From assembly GCF_000429505.1 (NCBI RefSeq), contig NZ_KE386911.1, positions 13,044-77,043 on the forward strand: 64,000 nucleotides of DNA, written 5' to 3'. A program made the translations under genes and the position numbers. Source of the DNA: Aliagarivorans taiwanensis DSM 22990. Its GTDB lineage: Bacteria; Pseudomonadota; Gammaproteobacteria; Enterobacterales; Celerinatantimonadaceae. This document shows, piece after piece, positions 56,101-63,164 of this stretch (position 1 is its first letter; every line of letters begins with the position of its first letter). Under the pieces are notes generated by a model that was not told where the DNA came from, did not search any database, and saw nothing but the letters and a program-made list of their open reading frames with translations.

Positions 56101-56279
56101 GCCATTGGCGAGGTCATAGCCGAACTATTTAGCTGAATCGGCCAAAACGGACTATTTAGCGCCAACGCCACGCTTTGGGCATAGGGGAAAAGCCCATGCT
56201 CATGGGTGGAGAAAAAATGTAAGCCTGGAGGGATGCCTGCTTGTGCCGTCTCTGGCGCTTGTGAACTAAGCCTTTCCAA
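53154..56279 (-). CDS. Large TPR-GAF-GGDEF diguanylate cyclase with ATPase-like N-terminus
   Basis: A 1041-aa protein predicted to make c-di-GMP. Residues 1-230 resemble an AAA/STAND ATPase (IAIEGGEHLSHSSLLWLRSLSE, a Walker B/sensor-like stretch) but no Walker A is present. Residues ~260-700 are TPR-like helical repeats with aromatic-rich hairpins (ALNQLKLIQE; YQTAFTQYKLAFSKA). A GAF-like domain (about 735-890) follows. The C-terminal GGDEF (949-953) is intact with an I-site REHD (940-943), so product inhibition is likely. No membrane segment is seen. The start is a TTG at 56279 with a weak ribosome site. Confidence 0.8.
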   Translation of the reverse strand: MERLSSQAPETAQAGIPPGLHFFSTHEHGLFPYAQSVALALNSPFWPIQLNSSAMTSPMAGLLPLLRREVHRQRLDVDTLAHSVTQYIPIQQALSNWLDGRVVVRDELAILEDLSFEQGLMFQALTALMDEVFEDNAVIAIEGGEHLSHSSLLWLRSLSEFPLKKTLWLMVGMDASASFSTRQEDEVWDNFHDWVDDNFTLQAPPANCSALRKRRLEYFSDIEPELVMQNLQLMAWPEAELAARQCLSEPERWNKRQLLTLHLNLSEALVNQGECEQALNQLKLIQETDLLEHYPQQLCMVQLLSSLCYVRLQSFERALESADFAYQIAARNSHQHNRVQALFISFFAHDKSCTPIALDDFRSLVTQLRQQDMPCSLLYCLRNFYSYLRFYDDLTGREARSVTDQALRLARTIGHTQGIAACYHSKGIICSYFNDYRNTLRCFAVSSKIREKLGDDMECVRIYNGSGYFNTLTENYQTAFTQYKLAFSKARELSEHSELLVTLYNFAWLFYCARDYQRACDILNNLVKICRIRRLTHFPFRNLHDVLTLKGMCHVRLHELSSAKHCLDKIDGLPFGPSKTGEFMGSMLRGGLFAEQGHLQQALQCFEGTPQLLGSVIDLDSRLVPQCYMEQLLVLSQLSEWDAAQQLLANCHEICATFQLKQLGVAFTYVQQKIDACEAVYSDELPVPVELPTVDLGMKSLVEAARLSAKLTAANQRLREFRLISQLHDLAARIRVPKQLAESALKLICDNFNLQRASILRYRGEEYIPWCHYGHNQETVELAPYLARYHANEQGRLLEQMPLSVKSGLRARYNAVFCLSLYDNEQGRAVLCLTNTNGSRYFDQQDEEILMLLAQQLGTQLLQARHQRQLLKMSSTDGLTGLLNRSAMHGHLAQMLEDQQRFSVAYVDLDNFKEINDRLGHDAGDKVLQWFATLLQDSLREHDIAARWGGDEFVIAFKNTTQQQAQSVVERILERLAERGYFVPELLVVTHMSSERIPRLGCSVGIAESDEHSDSASVLLKQADAALYHAKAAGKGCVFIA

Positions 56280-56338
56280 TCAAGGTAACTCGTTGAATCT
56301 TATTGACTAAAGGCTATGTTACTGGAACGTGAGGTTAG

Positions 56339-56369
56339 TAGCCGCAAACTGGGTCACAATTTGCGGCTA
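56339..56369. repeat. Inverted repeat in the cyclase/metC gap
   Basis: TAGCCGCAAA and TTTGCGGCTA flank an 11-nt loop. It lies after the metC stop and upstream of the cyclase start. There is no clear T-run on either strand. It could be a weak metC terminator or an operator. Confidence 0.5.
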
Positions 56370-56405
56370 TTTGCTAAGAGCAGTTACGAAAAATAGTTAT
56401 ATCCG

Positions 56406-57578
56406 CTATAGGTGTTGATTAAAGCGGGCGAGCCCCGCATCGAGATCGGCAATCAGATCATCAACATCTTCCAGGCCGATATGTACTCGGATCAAACTGC
56501 CAGTTTGCTGCCATTCAGTTGCTGTGCGCAGTTTATCCACGCCGTTGACGCCCAAGATCAAGCTCTCATAACCGCCCCAGGAGTAGCCCATCTTAAAGTG
56601 ATGCATCCCATCGAGCATGGCGGTTAGCGCCTGCTGATTACCGCCCTTCATCACGAAGGAGAACAAGCCACAGCTGCCGCTAAAGTCGCGCTCAAAGAAC
56701 TCGTGGCCCGGACAGCTTGCCAGCGCAGGATGGCGTACATGATCAACATCATCACGTGCAGCTAGCCAGTTCGCGACTTTCAGTGCGCTCTGCTGATGCT
56801 GCGCCAAACGCACGCCCAAGGTGCGAATGCCGCGCATCGCCAGATAGATATCATCGGGTGAGGCACACTGGCCTAGCAGGTAGGAATTCTCACGTAGCTG
56901 ATCCCAACAACGTTCGTTTGCAGTAGCGGTACCGAGCATTACATCCGAGTGCCCTACCAGGTATTTAGTGGCAGCTTGGATGGAGATGTCGACGCCGTAA
57001 TCAAAGGCGTTAAAGTACAGCGGCGAGGCCCAGGTGTTGTCCAGCATCACCACGATGTCGTGTTGCTTGGCCACACGGGTGATCGCCGGCACGTCTTGCA
57101 CTTCCATGGTCAGTGAGCCGGGCGATTCGAGGAAGATTACTCGGGTATTTGGCTTGATCAGCTGCTCAATCCCCTCGCCAACCATCGGGTCATAGTAAGT
57201 GGTTTCTACGCCCATGCGGCTGAGCATCTTGTCGCAAAAGTCGCGAGTCGGCTCGTATACCGTATCCACCATCAACAGGTGATCACCAGCTTGCAAGAAC
57301 GACTGCAAGGATGCGGTGATCGCTGCGGTACCACAGGGATAGATGGCACAGCCTGCACCACCTTCTAGTTCGGTCATCGCTTCTTGGAAGGCGAAGCTGG
57401 TTTGGGTGCCACGGCGTCCGTAAAACAAGGTCTTGTCATGACGTTTGCCGGTGGCTTCTTTCATCTGTTTAACGCTATCAAACACCACGGTGGAGGCGCG
57501 TGATACCGGTGGGTTCACCAACCCCTGGGTCCAGCGTGGGCTGCGGCCTGCGTTTACGATCTTGGTATTATTCTTCAT
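56406..57578 (-). CDS. metC: Cystathionine beta-lyase
   Basis: A 390-aa Cys/Met-metabolism PLP enzyme that cleaves cystathionine to homocysteine. The PLP lysine is in QAATKYLVGHSDVMLG (about 205). Other family blocks are YPCGTAAITASLQSFL, LDNTWASPLYF and YSWGGYESLIL, the last being the MetC-type tail. The ribosome site is AGGATCG. It is on the same strand as leuB, separated by 71 nt that contain a strong terminator. Confidence 0.92.
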   Translation of the reverse strand: MKNNTKIVNAGRSPRWTQGLVNPPVSRASTVVFDSVKQMKEATGKRHDKTLFYGRRGTQTSFAFQEAMTELEGGAGCAIYPCGTAAITASLQSFLQAGDHLLMVDTVYEPTRDFCDKMLSRMGVETTYYDPMVGEGIEQLIKPNTRVIFLESPGSLTMEVQDVPAITRVAKQHDIVVMLDNTWASPLYFNAFDYGVDISIQAATKYLVGHSDVMLGTATANERCWDQLRENSYLLGQCASPDDIYLAMRGIRTLGVRLAQHQQSALKVANWLAARDDVDHVRHPALASCPGHEFFERDFSGSCGLFSFVMKGGNQQALTAMLDGMHHFKMGYSWGGYESLILGVNGVDKLRTATEWQQTGSLIRVHIGLEDVDDLIADLDAGLARFNQHL

Positions 57579-57596
57579 TGGGTCGATCCTGAGGAC

Positions 57597-57621
57597 AAAA
57601 AAGCCAGCCGGCGGCTGGCTT
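57597..57621 (-). terminator. Terminator between leuB and metC
   Basis: The stem AAGCCAGCC-GGC-GGCTGGCTT is followed by six T on the minus strand. It ends 18 nt before the metC start. Confidence 0.88.
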
Positions 57622-57649
57622 GAACTGTTTTTACCGCGTTGGTAAACGC

Positions 57650-58756
57650 TTAAGGTTTAGGGCAAGCATTCAGCGCTTCAACCACCAGATCACCGAAGGT
57701 GTCGGTATCGATCAGCTTGGCATCTTCGCCCTTGGCCAGATCAGGTGTACCGTAACCGTCAGCGAACACGCTCTTCATAGCGTGCCACAGGTTCTTGGCC
57801 TCTTGCTCCATGCCAAAGCTCATCTCCAACATCAGCGCTACAGAGCCGATCATCGAGTATGGGTTAGCAATGTTCTTGCCTGCGATATCAGGCGCACTGC
57901 CATGGCTTGGCTCGTAGTATGACTTCTCAGGGCCAACACAAGCAGATGGCATCAGGCCCAAAGAACCCAAGATACCGCCACCCTGGTCACTCAAGATGTC
58001 ACCAAACATGTTTTCCATCACCATAACGTCGAACTGACCGGGATTCAGACACAGGTAGGTAGCTGCGGCATCAACAAGAATGTGCTTCACTTCTACGTCT
58101 GGGTAGTCGGTGGCCACTTCTTCCAGGATCTCGTTCCAAAGAACGCTGGATTTAAGCACGTTGCTCTTATGGATATTGTGTAGCACCTTCTTACGGCGCT
58201 GGGCCGTCTCGAAGCCCACTTTCAGGATATTGCGGATCTGGTCTTCATCGTACTCCAGTACTTCGCGTACATAGCGCTTACCGCTGTCGTCGGTACCGAC
58301 TTCTTTCTCACCGAAGTACAGGCCACCTACCAGCTCGCGGATGATCATCAAATCAACGCCCTCACCCACCACTTCCGCTTTCAGCGGAGAGAAGTGCGCC
58401 AGCTCTTTTGGCAGATATACCGGACGGAAGTTTGCGTAGGTATTGTAGCGACGACGCAAAGGCAGCAGGGCACCACGCTCAGGTTGCTCGTCTACTGGGA
58501 TTTTCTTCGACTCTTCGTGAGACAGGCCAATGGTGCCTTTTAGGATTGCATCTGCTTCGTCGCAGATATCGATGGTCTCTTGGGGGAAAGATTTACCTGT
58601 TTCGAAATAGGCAGCCGCGCCAAACAGTGCGTCTTTAAGGTCGAACTTCACGTCTGGGTTACGCACTTCAACGGCACGCATCACTTTAACGGCTTGTTTC
58701 ATTACCTCTGGGCCAATACCATCGCCCGCCAACAAGGCAACTTTATAGGTTTTCAT
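57650..58756 (-). CDS. leuB: 3-isopropylmalate dehydrogenase
   Basis: A 368-aa NAD-dependent decarboxylating dehydrogenase, the third enzyme of leucine synthesis. Family blocks are LAGDGIGPEVMKQAVK at the N-terminus, PLRRRYNTYANFRPVYL with the substrate arginines, VRELVGGLYFGE-like IRELVGGLYFGEKE, NMFGDILSDQGGGILGSLGLMPSA and EPSHGSAPDIAGKNIANP. It lies 9 kb from leuC-leuD-leuA and in the opposite orientation, which breaks the usual operon. It has its own leader of about 100 nt. Confidence 0.95.
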   Translation of the reverse strand: MKTYKVALLAGDGIGPEVMKQAVKVMRAVEVRNPDVKFDLKDALFGAAAYFETGKSFPQETIDICDEADAILKGTIGLSHEESKKIPVDEQPERGALLPLRRRYNTYANFRPVYLPKELAHFSPLKAEVVGEGVDLMIIRELVGGLYFGEKEVGTDDSGKRYVREVLEYDEDQIRNILKVGFETAQRRKKVLHNIHKSNVLKSSVLWNEILEEVATDYPDVEVKHILVDAAATYLCLNPGQFDVMVMENMFGDILSDQGGGILGSLGLMPSACVGPEKSYYEPSHGSAPDIAGKNIANPYSMIGSVALMLEMSFGMEQEAKNLWHAMKSVFADGYGTPDLAKGEDAKLIDTDTFGDLVVEALNACPKP

Positions 58757-58858
58757 CGTTATTGCTTCTCCATTGCAAACAGCTTCCCCGCCCCAGTGAA
58801 CTTTACGTCACTATTTTCAGGGAAGAATATGTTGTGTCGAAGCATCATAGCAAAACAC

Positions 58859-58884
58859 CACTCAGGTTACAGCCTACCTGAGTG
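58859..58884 (-). terminator. Terminator after tyrR
   Basis: A 9-bp stem (CACTCAGGT / ACCTGAGTG) with an 8-nt loop is followed by GTGTTTTG on the minus strand. It lies between tyrR and leuB. Confidence 0.7.
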
Positions 58885-58922
58885 ATATCTTTTCAGTGGT
58901 TTATCAGCCGCTAACAGACCGC

Positions 58923-60392
58923 TTAGTTTTCCGAGCGGCTATTGCGGATATTATGCTCACGCAGCTTGTTAGCAATGGCTGTGTGGGAAATGCCCAACTT
59001 TTTCGCCAGCAGCCGTGAGGATGGGTATTGCGGGAAATGGTAGCTGAGCAATAGGTGCTCAAACTGGCCCATGGCGCTGTGGTAATCCTGCTCCAGCAGC
59101 GATTCGATATTGACGTTCTCCGCTAAGCTGCCGTGGTGGTATTTCACATCACTGACCTGCCAGCGTTTAAGCTGGGCACCATTGAGCGACTCTTGCAGCA
59201 CTTGATAGAGCTGAGGGATGTTGCCGGGCCAAGACTGGGAGCTCAAGAAGCGTTTGACCTCTTTGGTGAGCGGCGGCGCTAGCTCTTGATGCTTAGCGAA
59301 GTGGCGGTTCAGCCACGCCTCGGCCAGCGGCACGATGTCTTCCCGGCGCGAACGTAGCGCAGGAATGGCAATACTGTTTTTGACCAGATCGTAGTAACGG
59401 CTGTCTCCCCACAAACTGGCTAACTGCTCCGGGCTTAAGCGGCTGGCAACCAAGATGTGCAATACCCCATGCTGTGGCTGGCTCAGCTCATTGAGCGCTG
59501 CTTCCACTTCTTGATTGGTGAGTTGGTCAACATTGTGCAGTAGTACCGTTAGGGGTTGTTCGGCGACTATTTCGGCCAAGGCGCTAAGCAGTTCGCCCTT
59601 GCGCTTACGACAGTCAAAGCAGACAAAACGCTGCGCGCTGCCCCCTGATATCTCGTTAAGCAGCTCTGCCAAAAAGCGTTTACCGACCCCGGCCTCACCA
59701 AACAACAAACTGGGCATGGGATGATCGACCAAGCGCTTTAAACTGCTGAGGATGCTTCGCATCTCTGCGCTAGTAGCAACCAAGGACCCTTCACTCAGCT
59801 CACGTTCAATCTGCGACAAGTCAAAGCCCTGATCAAGCCATTCCGCCGACTTAAACAGCATGATCGCCCCGGGCTGATTGGCCTGTAGCTGGCTGTCGGC
59901 AAGTGGGATGATATCCACCAAGTAGTGCTGGCCATTGAGCTGTAGCTCGTGTAGCTCGCGCTTGCCTGCACCATTTCCAAACCAACGACCAATACTAAAG
60001 CCGCGCAGGTAGCGGTTAATGTCTTGCTCAAGCAGGCAGCCTTCGCCATCGCCACAGGCGTGTTCGAAACTGTGGTTAAACTGTCGAATCAAGCCAGACT
60101 TATCGATTAGCACCACCGGATAAGGCACGTTATCGAGCAAGATCTGCACTTCACGGTTTTCAATCTCAGACGGTAGCGCCGCAACAATGCGTGCATCGTT
60201 AATGCCGCTGATGCAACGTAACTCCGAGAGCAGGGTCTGGGTAAGTGGCGTATCGAGGTCGTCTATCTGTAGGTAGAGGCGCTCGTCTGCGGCGGTTTGC
60301 ATCGCCATCAGAGTCAACTGATGCTTCTTCAGCAAGCTGATTACCAAGCCGAATACTTCGGTACTGTGCTGGCAGGCAAGTTCGATACGCAT
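58923..60392 (-). CDS. tyrR: Aromatic amino acid regulator TyrR with eroded AAA+ domain
   Basis: TyrR regulates aromatic amino acid synthesis and transport. This 489-aa protein has the ACT domain (1-75), a PAS domain (about 78-185), a sigma-54-type AAA+ region (205-425) and the TyrR helix-turn-helix (RLLAKKLGISHTAIANKLREH, about 464-484), which is diagnostic. Walker A is GEAGVGK (232-238). The Walker B acidic pair is missing (LLHNVD, 284-289) and the ESELFG/GAFTGA segment is absent. ATP hydrolysis is therefore doubtful. The start is ATG. Confidence 0.88.
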   Translation of the reverse strand: MRIELACQHSTEVFGLVISLLKKHQLTLMAMQTAADERLYLQIDDLDTPLTQTLLSELRCISGINDARIVAALPSEIENREVQILLDNVPYPVVLIDKSGLIRQFNHSFEHACGDGEGCLLEQDINRYLRGFSIGRWFGNGAGKRELHELQLNGQHYLVDIIPLADSQLQANQPGAIMLFKSAEWLDQGFDLSQIERELSEGSLVATSAEMRSILSSLKRLVDHPMPSLLFGEAGVGKRFLAELLNEISGGSAQRFVCFDCRKRKGELLSALAEIVAEQPLTVLLHNVDQLTNQEVEAALNELSQPQHGVLHILVASRLSPEQLASLWGDSRYYDLVKNSIAIPALRSRREDIVPLAEAWLNRHFAKHQELAPPLTKEVKRFLSSQSWPGNIPQLYQVLQESLNGAQLKRWQVSDVKYHHGSLAENVNIESLLEQDYHSAMGQFEHLLLSYHFPQYPSSRLLAKKLGISHTAIANKLREHNIRNSRSEN

Positions 60393-60546
60393 GTTAGTGG
60401 GGCGTGCTCCTTCACTGTCTCTGGATAAGCTTAGCTACTGAGCGCGCTACGACTAGAAGCATTGCAGAGAATGATTTAGATGTGACTTAAGTCTAATCAA
60501 AGTTTTACAGTAGGCCAAAAAATTTAACATTAGCCTTAGCTGTAAA

Positions 60547-60590
60547 CTCCCGTGATAGCGGGGGCTCTAACGCCCATGATACAACGGGAG
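60547..60590 (-). terminator. Nested hairpin after pspC
   Basis: On the minus strand an outer 7-bp stem (CTCCCGT / ACGGGAG) encloses an inner GGGC-GTTAGA-GCCC hairpin and is followed by TTTAC. It is a probable terminator of the psp operon. TTTTACAG and CTGTAAAC half-sites, resembling TyrR-box arms, lie at 60502-60510 and 60539-60547. Confidence 0.55.
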
Positions 60591-60618
60591 CACATCTATC
60601 ACTGCGTGAAGAGCAGAC

Positions 60619-60984
60619 TTACAGATCGCGAAATTGCCGGTGGGTTTCAAAGTCACGACGGGTCACTACTTTCTCCAGCTGTTGCAAGCGATTTTCAATG
60701 TTAGAAAACTCACTTTCTAACTGACCTAGTACGCTATGGGGGTCTTCCCCTTTCTGCCAGGCTCGCGACTTCACTTGGGGGGCGGGTTCTTGGTAGGAAT
60801 TGGGCAGCTTGTCGAGAAACAGGGCCGCCGCGCCATAGAGAATCAGCATCATCCATGGGTTAAACAGGCCTAAGGTCACCACCAAGATGCGCACTACCCA
60901 GGTCTCAATCTCAAAGCGGCGAGCAATACCAGCACACACCCCAGCAAGCTTACCGTTCGCTGTGTCACGGAACAATTTACTCAT
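60619..60984 (-). CDS. pspC: Phage shock protein C
   Basis: A 121-aa inner-membrane PspC-domain protein. KLFRDTANGKLAGVCAGIARRFEIE is followed by a hydrophobic segment (VRILVVTLGLFNPWMMLILYGAAALFL) and a C-terminal coiled region (LESEFSNIENRLQQLEKVV) that would contact PspA. It overlaps pspB by 4 nt. Confidence 0.95.
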   Translation of the reverse strand: MSKLFRDTANGKLAGVCAGIARRFEIETWVVRILVVTLGLFNPWMMLILYGAAALFLDKLPNSYQEPAPQVKSRAWQKGEDPHSVLGQLESEFSNIENRLQQLEKVVTRRDFETHRQFRDL

Positions 60985-61208
60985 AGCTCATCCCTCCAGT
61001 CGGGCACGTTCTGGTCGAGCAACTGCTCCAAGGTGGTTAGGCGCTGACTCAACTGGCGGGCCCGTTGGCTCAACTGATCCAGACGCTCCCGCTCTTGCTC
61101 TGACAAGCCACGTTCAACCCGACGCTGGCTGCGGTAGTGAAGAACCAACCATAGTGGAGCCACCAGCCCCATAAAGATAATTAACGGTACGATGAACAAA
61201 GCGCTCAT
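60981..61208 (-). CDS. pspB: Phage shock protein B
   Basis: A 75-aa protein with one N-terminal membrane helix (FIVPLIIFMGLVAPLWLVLHY), a basic cap and a leucine-zipper-like coiled coil (LDQLSQRARQLSQRLTTLEQLL). With PspC it senses membrane stress and relieves PspA inhibition of PspF. It lies 6 nt after pspA. Confidence 0.95.
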   Translation of the reverse strand: MSALFIVPLIIFMGLVAPLWLVLHYRSQRRVERGLSEQERERLDQLSQRARQLSQRLTTLEQLLDQNVPDWRDEL

Positions 61209-61214
61209 AGCTAA

Positions 61215-61898
61215 TTATTCCCCTTTCTCTTGATGCTTGTCTTGGTGCTTTTTGCGCAGTGATTCCAGCTCTTGCTCCACCTCGGCGCTGGCCTGAAGGT
61301 CTTGGAACTGGCGGTCTAGGTCGCTGGCACCTTTATCGACTCGGTAACTCTCAGCCTGCGCCTCCAACTGGTCGATACGCGCCTGAAACTGTTCGAACTT
61401 CTCCCGGGTTTTCGCGTAGCGCTCAGTATCCAACTGTTGGCGCACATTGACCCGGTTTTGCGCCGATGCCTGACGAGCTAACAGGCCGGCTTGGCGCTGG
61501 CGTGACTCATTCAGTTTTTGCTCGAGCTGCTCAATTTCGTCTTGCAGCTGCGAGAGACTGTCTTCCACAGCCGTCATCTCATGGTTAAGGGCATCGATGG
61601 TATGCTGCAGATGCTGCTTTTCGATAAGCGCCGCTTTGGCCAAGTCTTCACGGCCCTTTTGGATGGCCAGTTCAGCTTTTTCTTGCCACTGCTGTTGCAC
61701 GCCCTGAGCCTTGTCGATTTGCCGGGCGAGCTGCTTTTTATCGGCCAGTACTTTGGCGGTACTGGCACGCACCTCCACTAAGGTGTCTTCCATTTCTTGA
61801 ATAATCAGCCGTAGCATTTTTTGCGGATCTTCTGCCCGGTCCAACAGCGCGCCAACATTGGCGTTAATAATGTCTGCAATTCTAGAAAACATTCCCAT
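61215..61898 (-). CDS. pspA: Phage shock protein A
   Basis: A 227-aa peripheral membrane ESCRT-III-like protein that maintains the inner membrane and inhibits PspF. It begins [25 protein letters not shown] with the amphipathic helix and is otherwise long coiled coil. I chose the ATG at 61898, with AGGAG 6 nt upstream. The longer in-frame extension would read through the sigma-54 promoter. It is the first gene of pspABC. Confidence 0.96.
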   Translation of the reverse strand: MGMFSRIADIINANVGALLDRAEDPQKMLRLIIQEMEDTLVEVRASTAKVLADKKQLARQIDKAQGVQQQWQEKAELAIQKGREDLAKAALIEKQHLQHTIDALNHEMTAVEDSLSQLQDEIEQLEQKLNESRQRQAGLLARQASAQNRVNVRQQLDTERYAKTREKFEQFQARIDQLEAQAESYRVDKGASDLDRQFQDLQASAEVEQELESLRKKHQDKHQEKGE

Positions 61899-61962
61899 GG
61901 TAAACTCCTGACGATTTAGCCTGATGTTAGTGCTCGATAGTACTCTGTAACACATGCCATAA

Positions 61963-61979
61963 AGCGAATACCGGGCCAA
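61963..61979 (-). promoter_or_regulatory. Sigma-54 promoter of pspABC
   Basis: TTGGCCCGGTATTCGCT on the minus strand matches the -24/-12 consensus YTGGCACGRNNNTTGCW at all but two positions, with the GG and GC invariant pairs correctly spaced. Transcription would start near 61951. Confidence 0.9.
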
Positions 61980-62010
61980 AAATGTAAGTCACTGAATTGT
62001 AGAGGATTGG

Positions 62011-62072
62011 TTATTTGTCTAAATTGCGAGCAGTGACTATATTGGTCTATATGCTCACTATTTGGTCTAAAT
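62011..62072 (-). promoter_or_regulatory. Three repeated PspF-type upstream sites
   Basis: Three similar copies of TATTTGGTCTAAAT lie at 62011-62024, 62038-62052 and 62059-62072, with GTCT spaced 28 and 20 nt apart. They are 40-100 nt upstream of the sigma-54 promoter, as PspF-bound UAS elements are in E. coli, and the last ends 3 nt before pspF, which suggests autoregulation. Confidence 0.7.
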
Positions 62073-62075
62073 AGC

Positions 62076-63104
62076 TTGGATGATTCGCCAAATTTGATTG
62101 GCTCCAGCAGCCACTTTCTAGAAGTGCTCGATAAAGTCTCGCTATATGCGCCATTGGAGCGGCCGGTGCTGGTGATTGGCGAGCGCGGCACCGGTAAAGA
62201 GCTGATTGCGGCGCGGCTACACTTCCTCAGTCGGCGCTGGGACAGCAATTATTTGTCACTCAACTGCGCCTCACTCAATCCCAACCTTATTGAATCCGAG
62301 CTGTTTGGCCATCAAGCCGGTGCGTTTACCGGTGCCAGCCAAAAACACAGTGGGCGCTTTGAGCAAGCTGACGGCGGCACGCTTTTCCTCGATGAGCTAG
62401 CCAACCTGCCCGCCAGTGCCCAAGAAAAACTACTGCGGGTGCTCGAATACGGCAGCTTCGAGCGAGTCGGTAGCAATCACACGATTCATGTCGATGTTCG
62501 GGTGATTGGCGCCACCAACGAGGACCTGCCGGCCTTGGTAGAACAAGGCCGCTTTCGTGCCGATTTGCTTGATAGGTTGGCGTTTAGCGTGATTACCCTC
62601 CCCCCGCTGCGTGAGCGGCTCGACGATATTCCCCAGCTAGCGCTGCAATTTGCCGCGAATATTGCCCACGAAATAGGGCTGAGTGAGATAGCGCTAGCGC
62701 CGAATGCCATCGACAAACTTGCCAGCTACCAGTGGCCAGGCAATGTGCGAGAACTTAAAAACGTTATCGAACGTGCAGTGGTGCATCAGCCCGATAGCAC
62801 CCTAGATGCCGACAGTATCCAGTTCGACCCCTTCGACTCCCCTTGGCGACCGGGCGAGCTGAAAGCCACTGCACCGGGAAGTTCAGCAAAGCAGAAACAA
62901 ACAGCCTTAGGATCAACTGCCGAGCGGGCACTGCAACCGGGATTTGATCTGCGCCAGCATATGCTAAATGAAGAAAGACGTTGGCTCGAGCTGGCGCTAA
63001 CCACCCACCGTTATCAGCAAACCAAAGCGGCGCATAGCTTAGGCTTGAGCTATCACCAACTGCGCGGGCTTTTAAAAAAACACCATTTACCAACAAAAGC
63101 TTAA
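62076..63104 (+). CDS. pspF: Phage shock operon activator PspF
   Basis: A 342-aa sigma-54 enhancer-binding protein without a receiver domain, as usual for PspF. It has Walker A GERGTGKE (about 35-42), ESELFGHQAGAFTGAS with the sigma-54-contacting loop, Walker B GGTLFLDELANL, sensor/R-finger RLAFSVITLPPLRER and a C-terminal Fis-type helix-turn-helix (KAAHSLGLSYHQLRGLLKK). It starts with TTG at 62076 with no clear ribosome site. An ATG at 62080 is out of frame. It is divergent from pspABC. Confidence 0.93.
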   Translation: MDDSPNLIGSSSHFLEVLDKVSLYAPLERPVLVIGERGTGKELIAARLHFLSRRWDSNYLSLNCASLNPNLIESELFGHQAGAFTGASQKHSGRFEQADGGTLFLDELANLPASAQEKLLRVLEYGSFERVGSNHTIHVDVRVIGATNEDLPALVEQGRFRADLLDRLAFSVITLPPLRERLDDIPQLALQFAANIAHEIGLSEIALAPNAIDKLASYQWPGNVRELKNVIERAVVHQPDSTLDADSIQFDPFDSPWRPGELKATAPGSSAKQKQTALGSTAERALQPGFDLRQHMLNEERRWLELALTTHRYQQTKAAHSLGLSYHQLRGLLKKHHLPTKA

Positions 63105-63164
63105 AGTTGGATCGCGCCGCGCATAGTGGTAAATTAGACCTAATTCAGAATCATACTCCCCTTA

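Noticed and set aside
61899-61979. 27-codon upstream extension of pspA
   Set aside because: It would be read through the sigma-54 promoter itself. The ATG at 61898 has an AGGAG site and begins the conserved protein.
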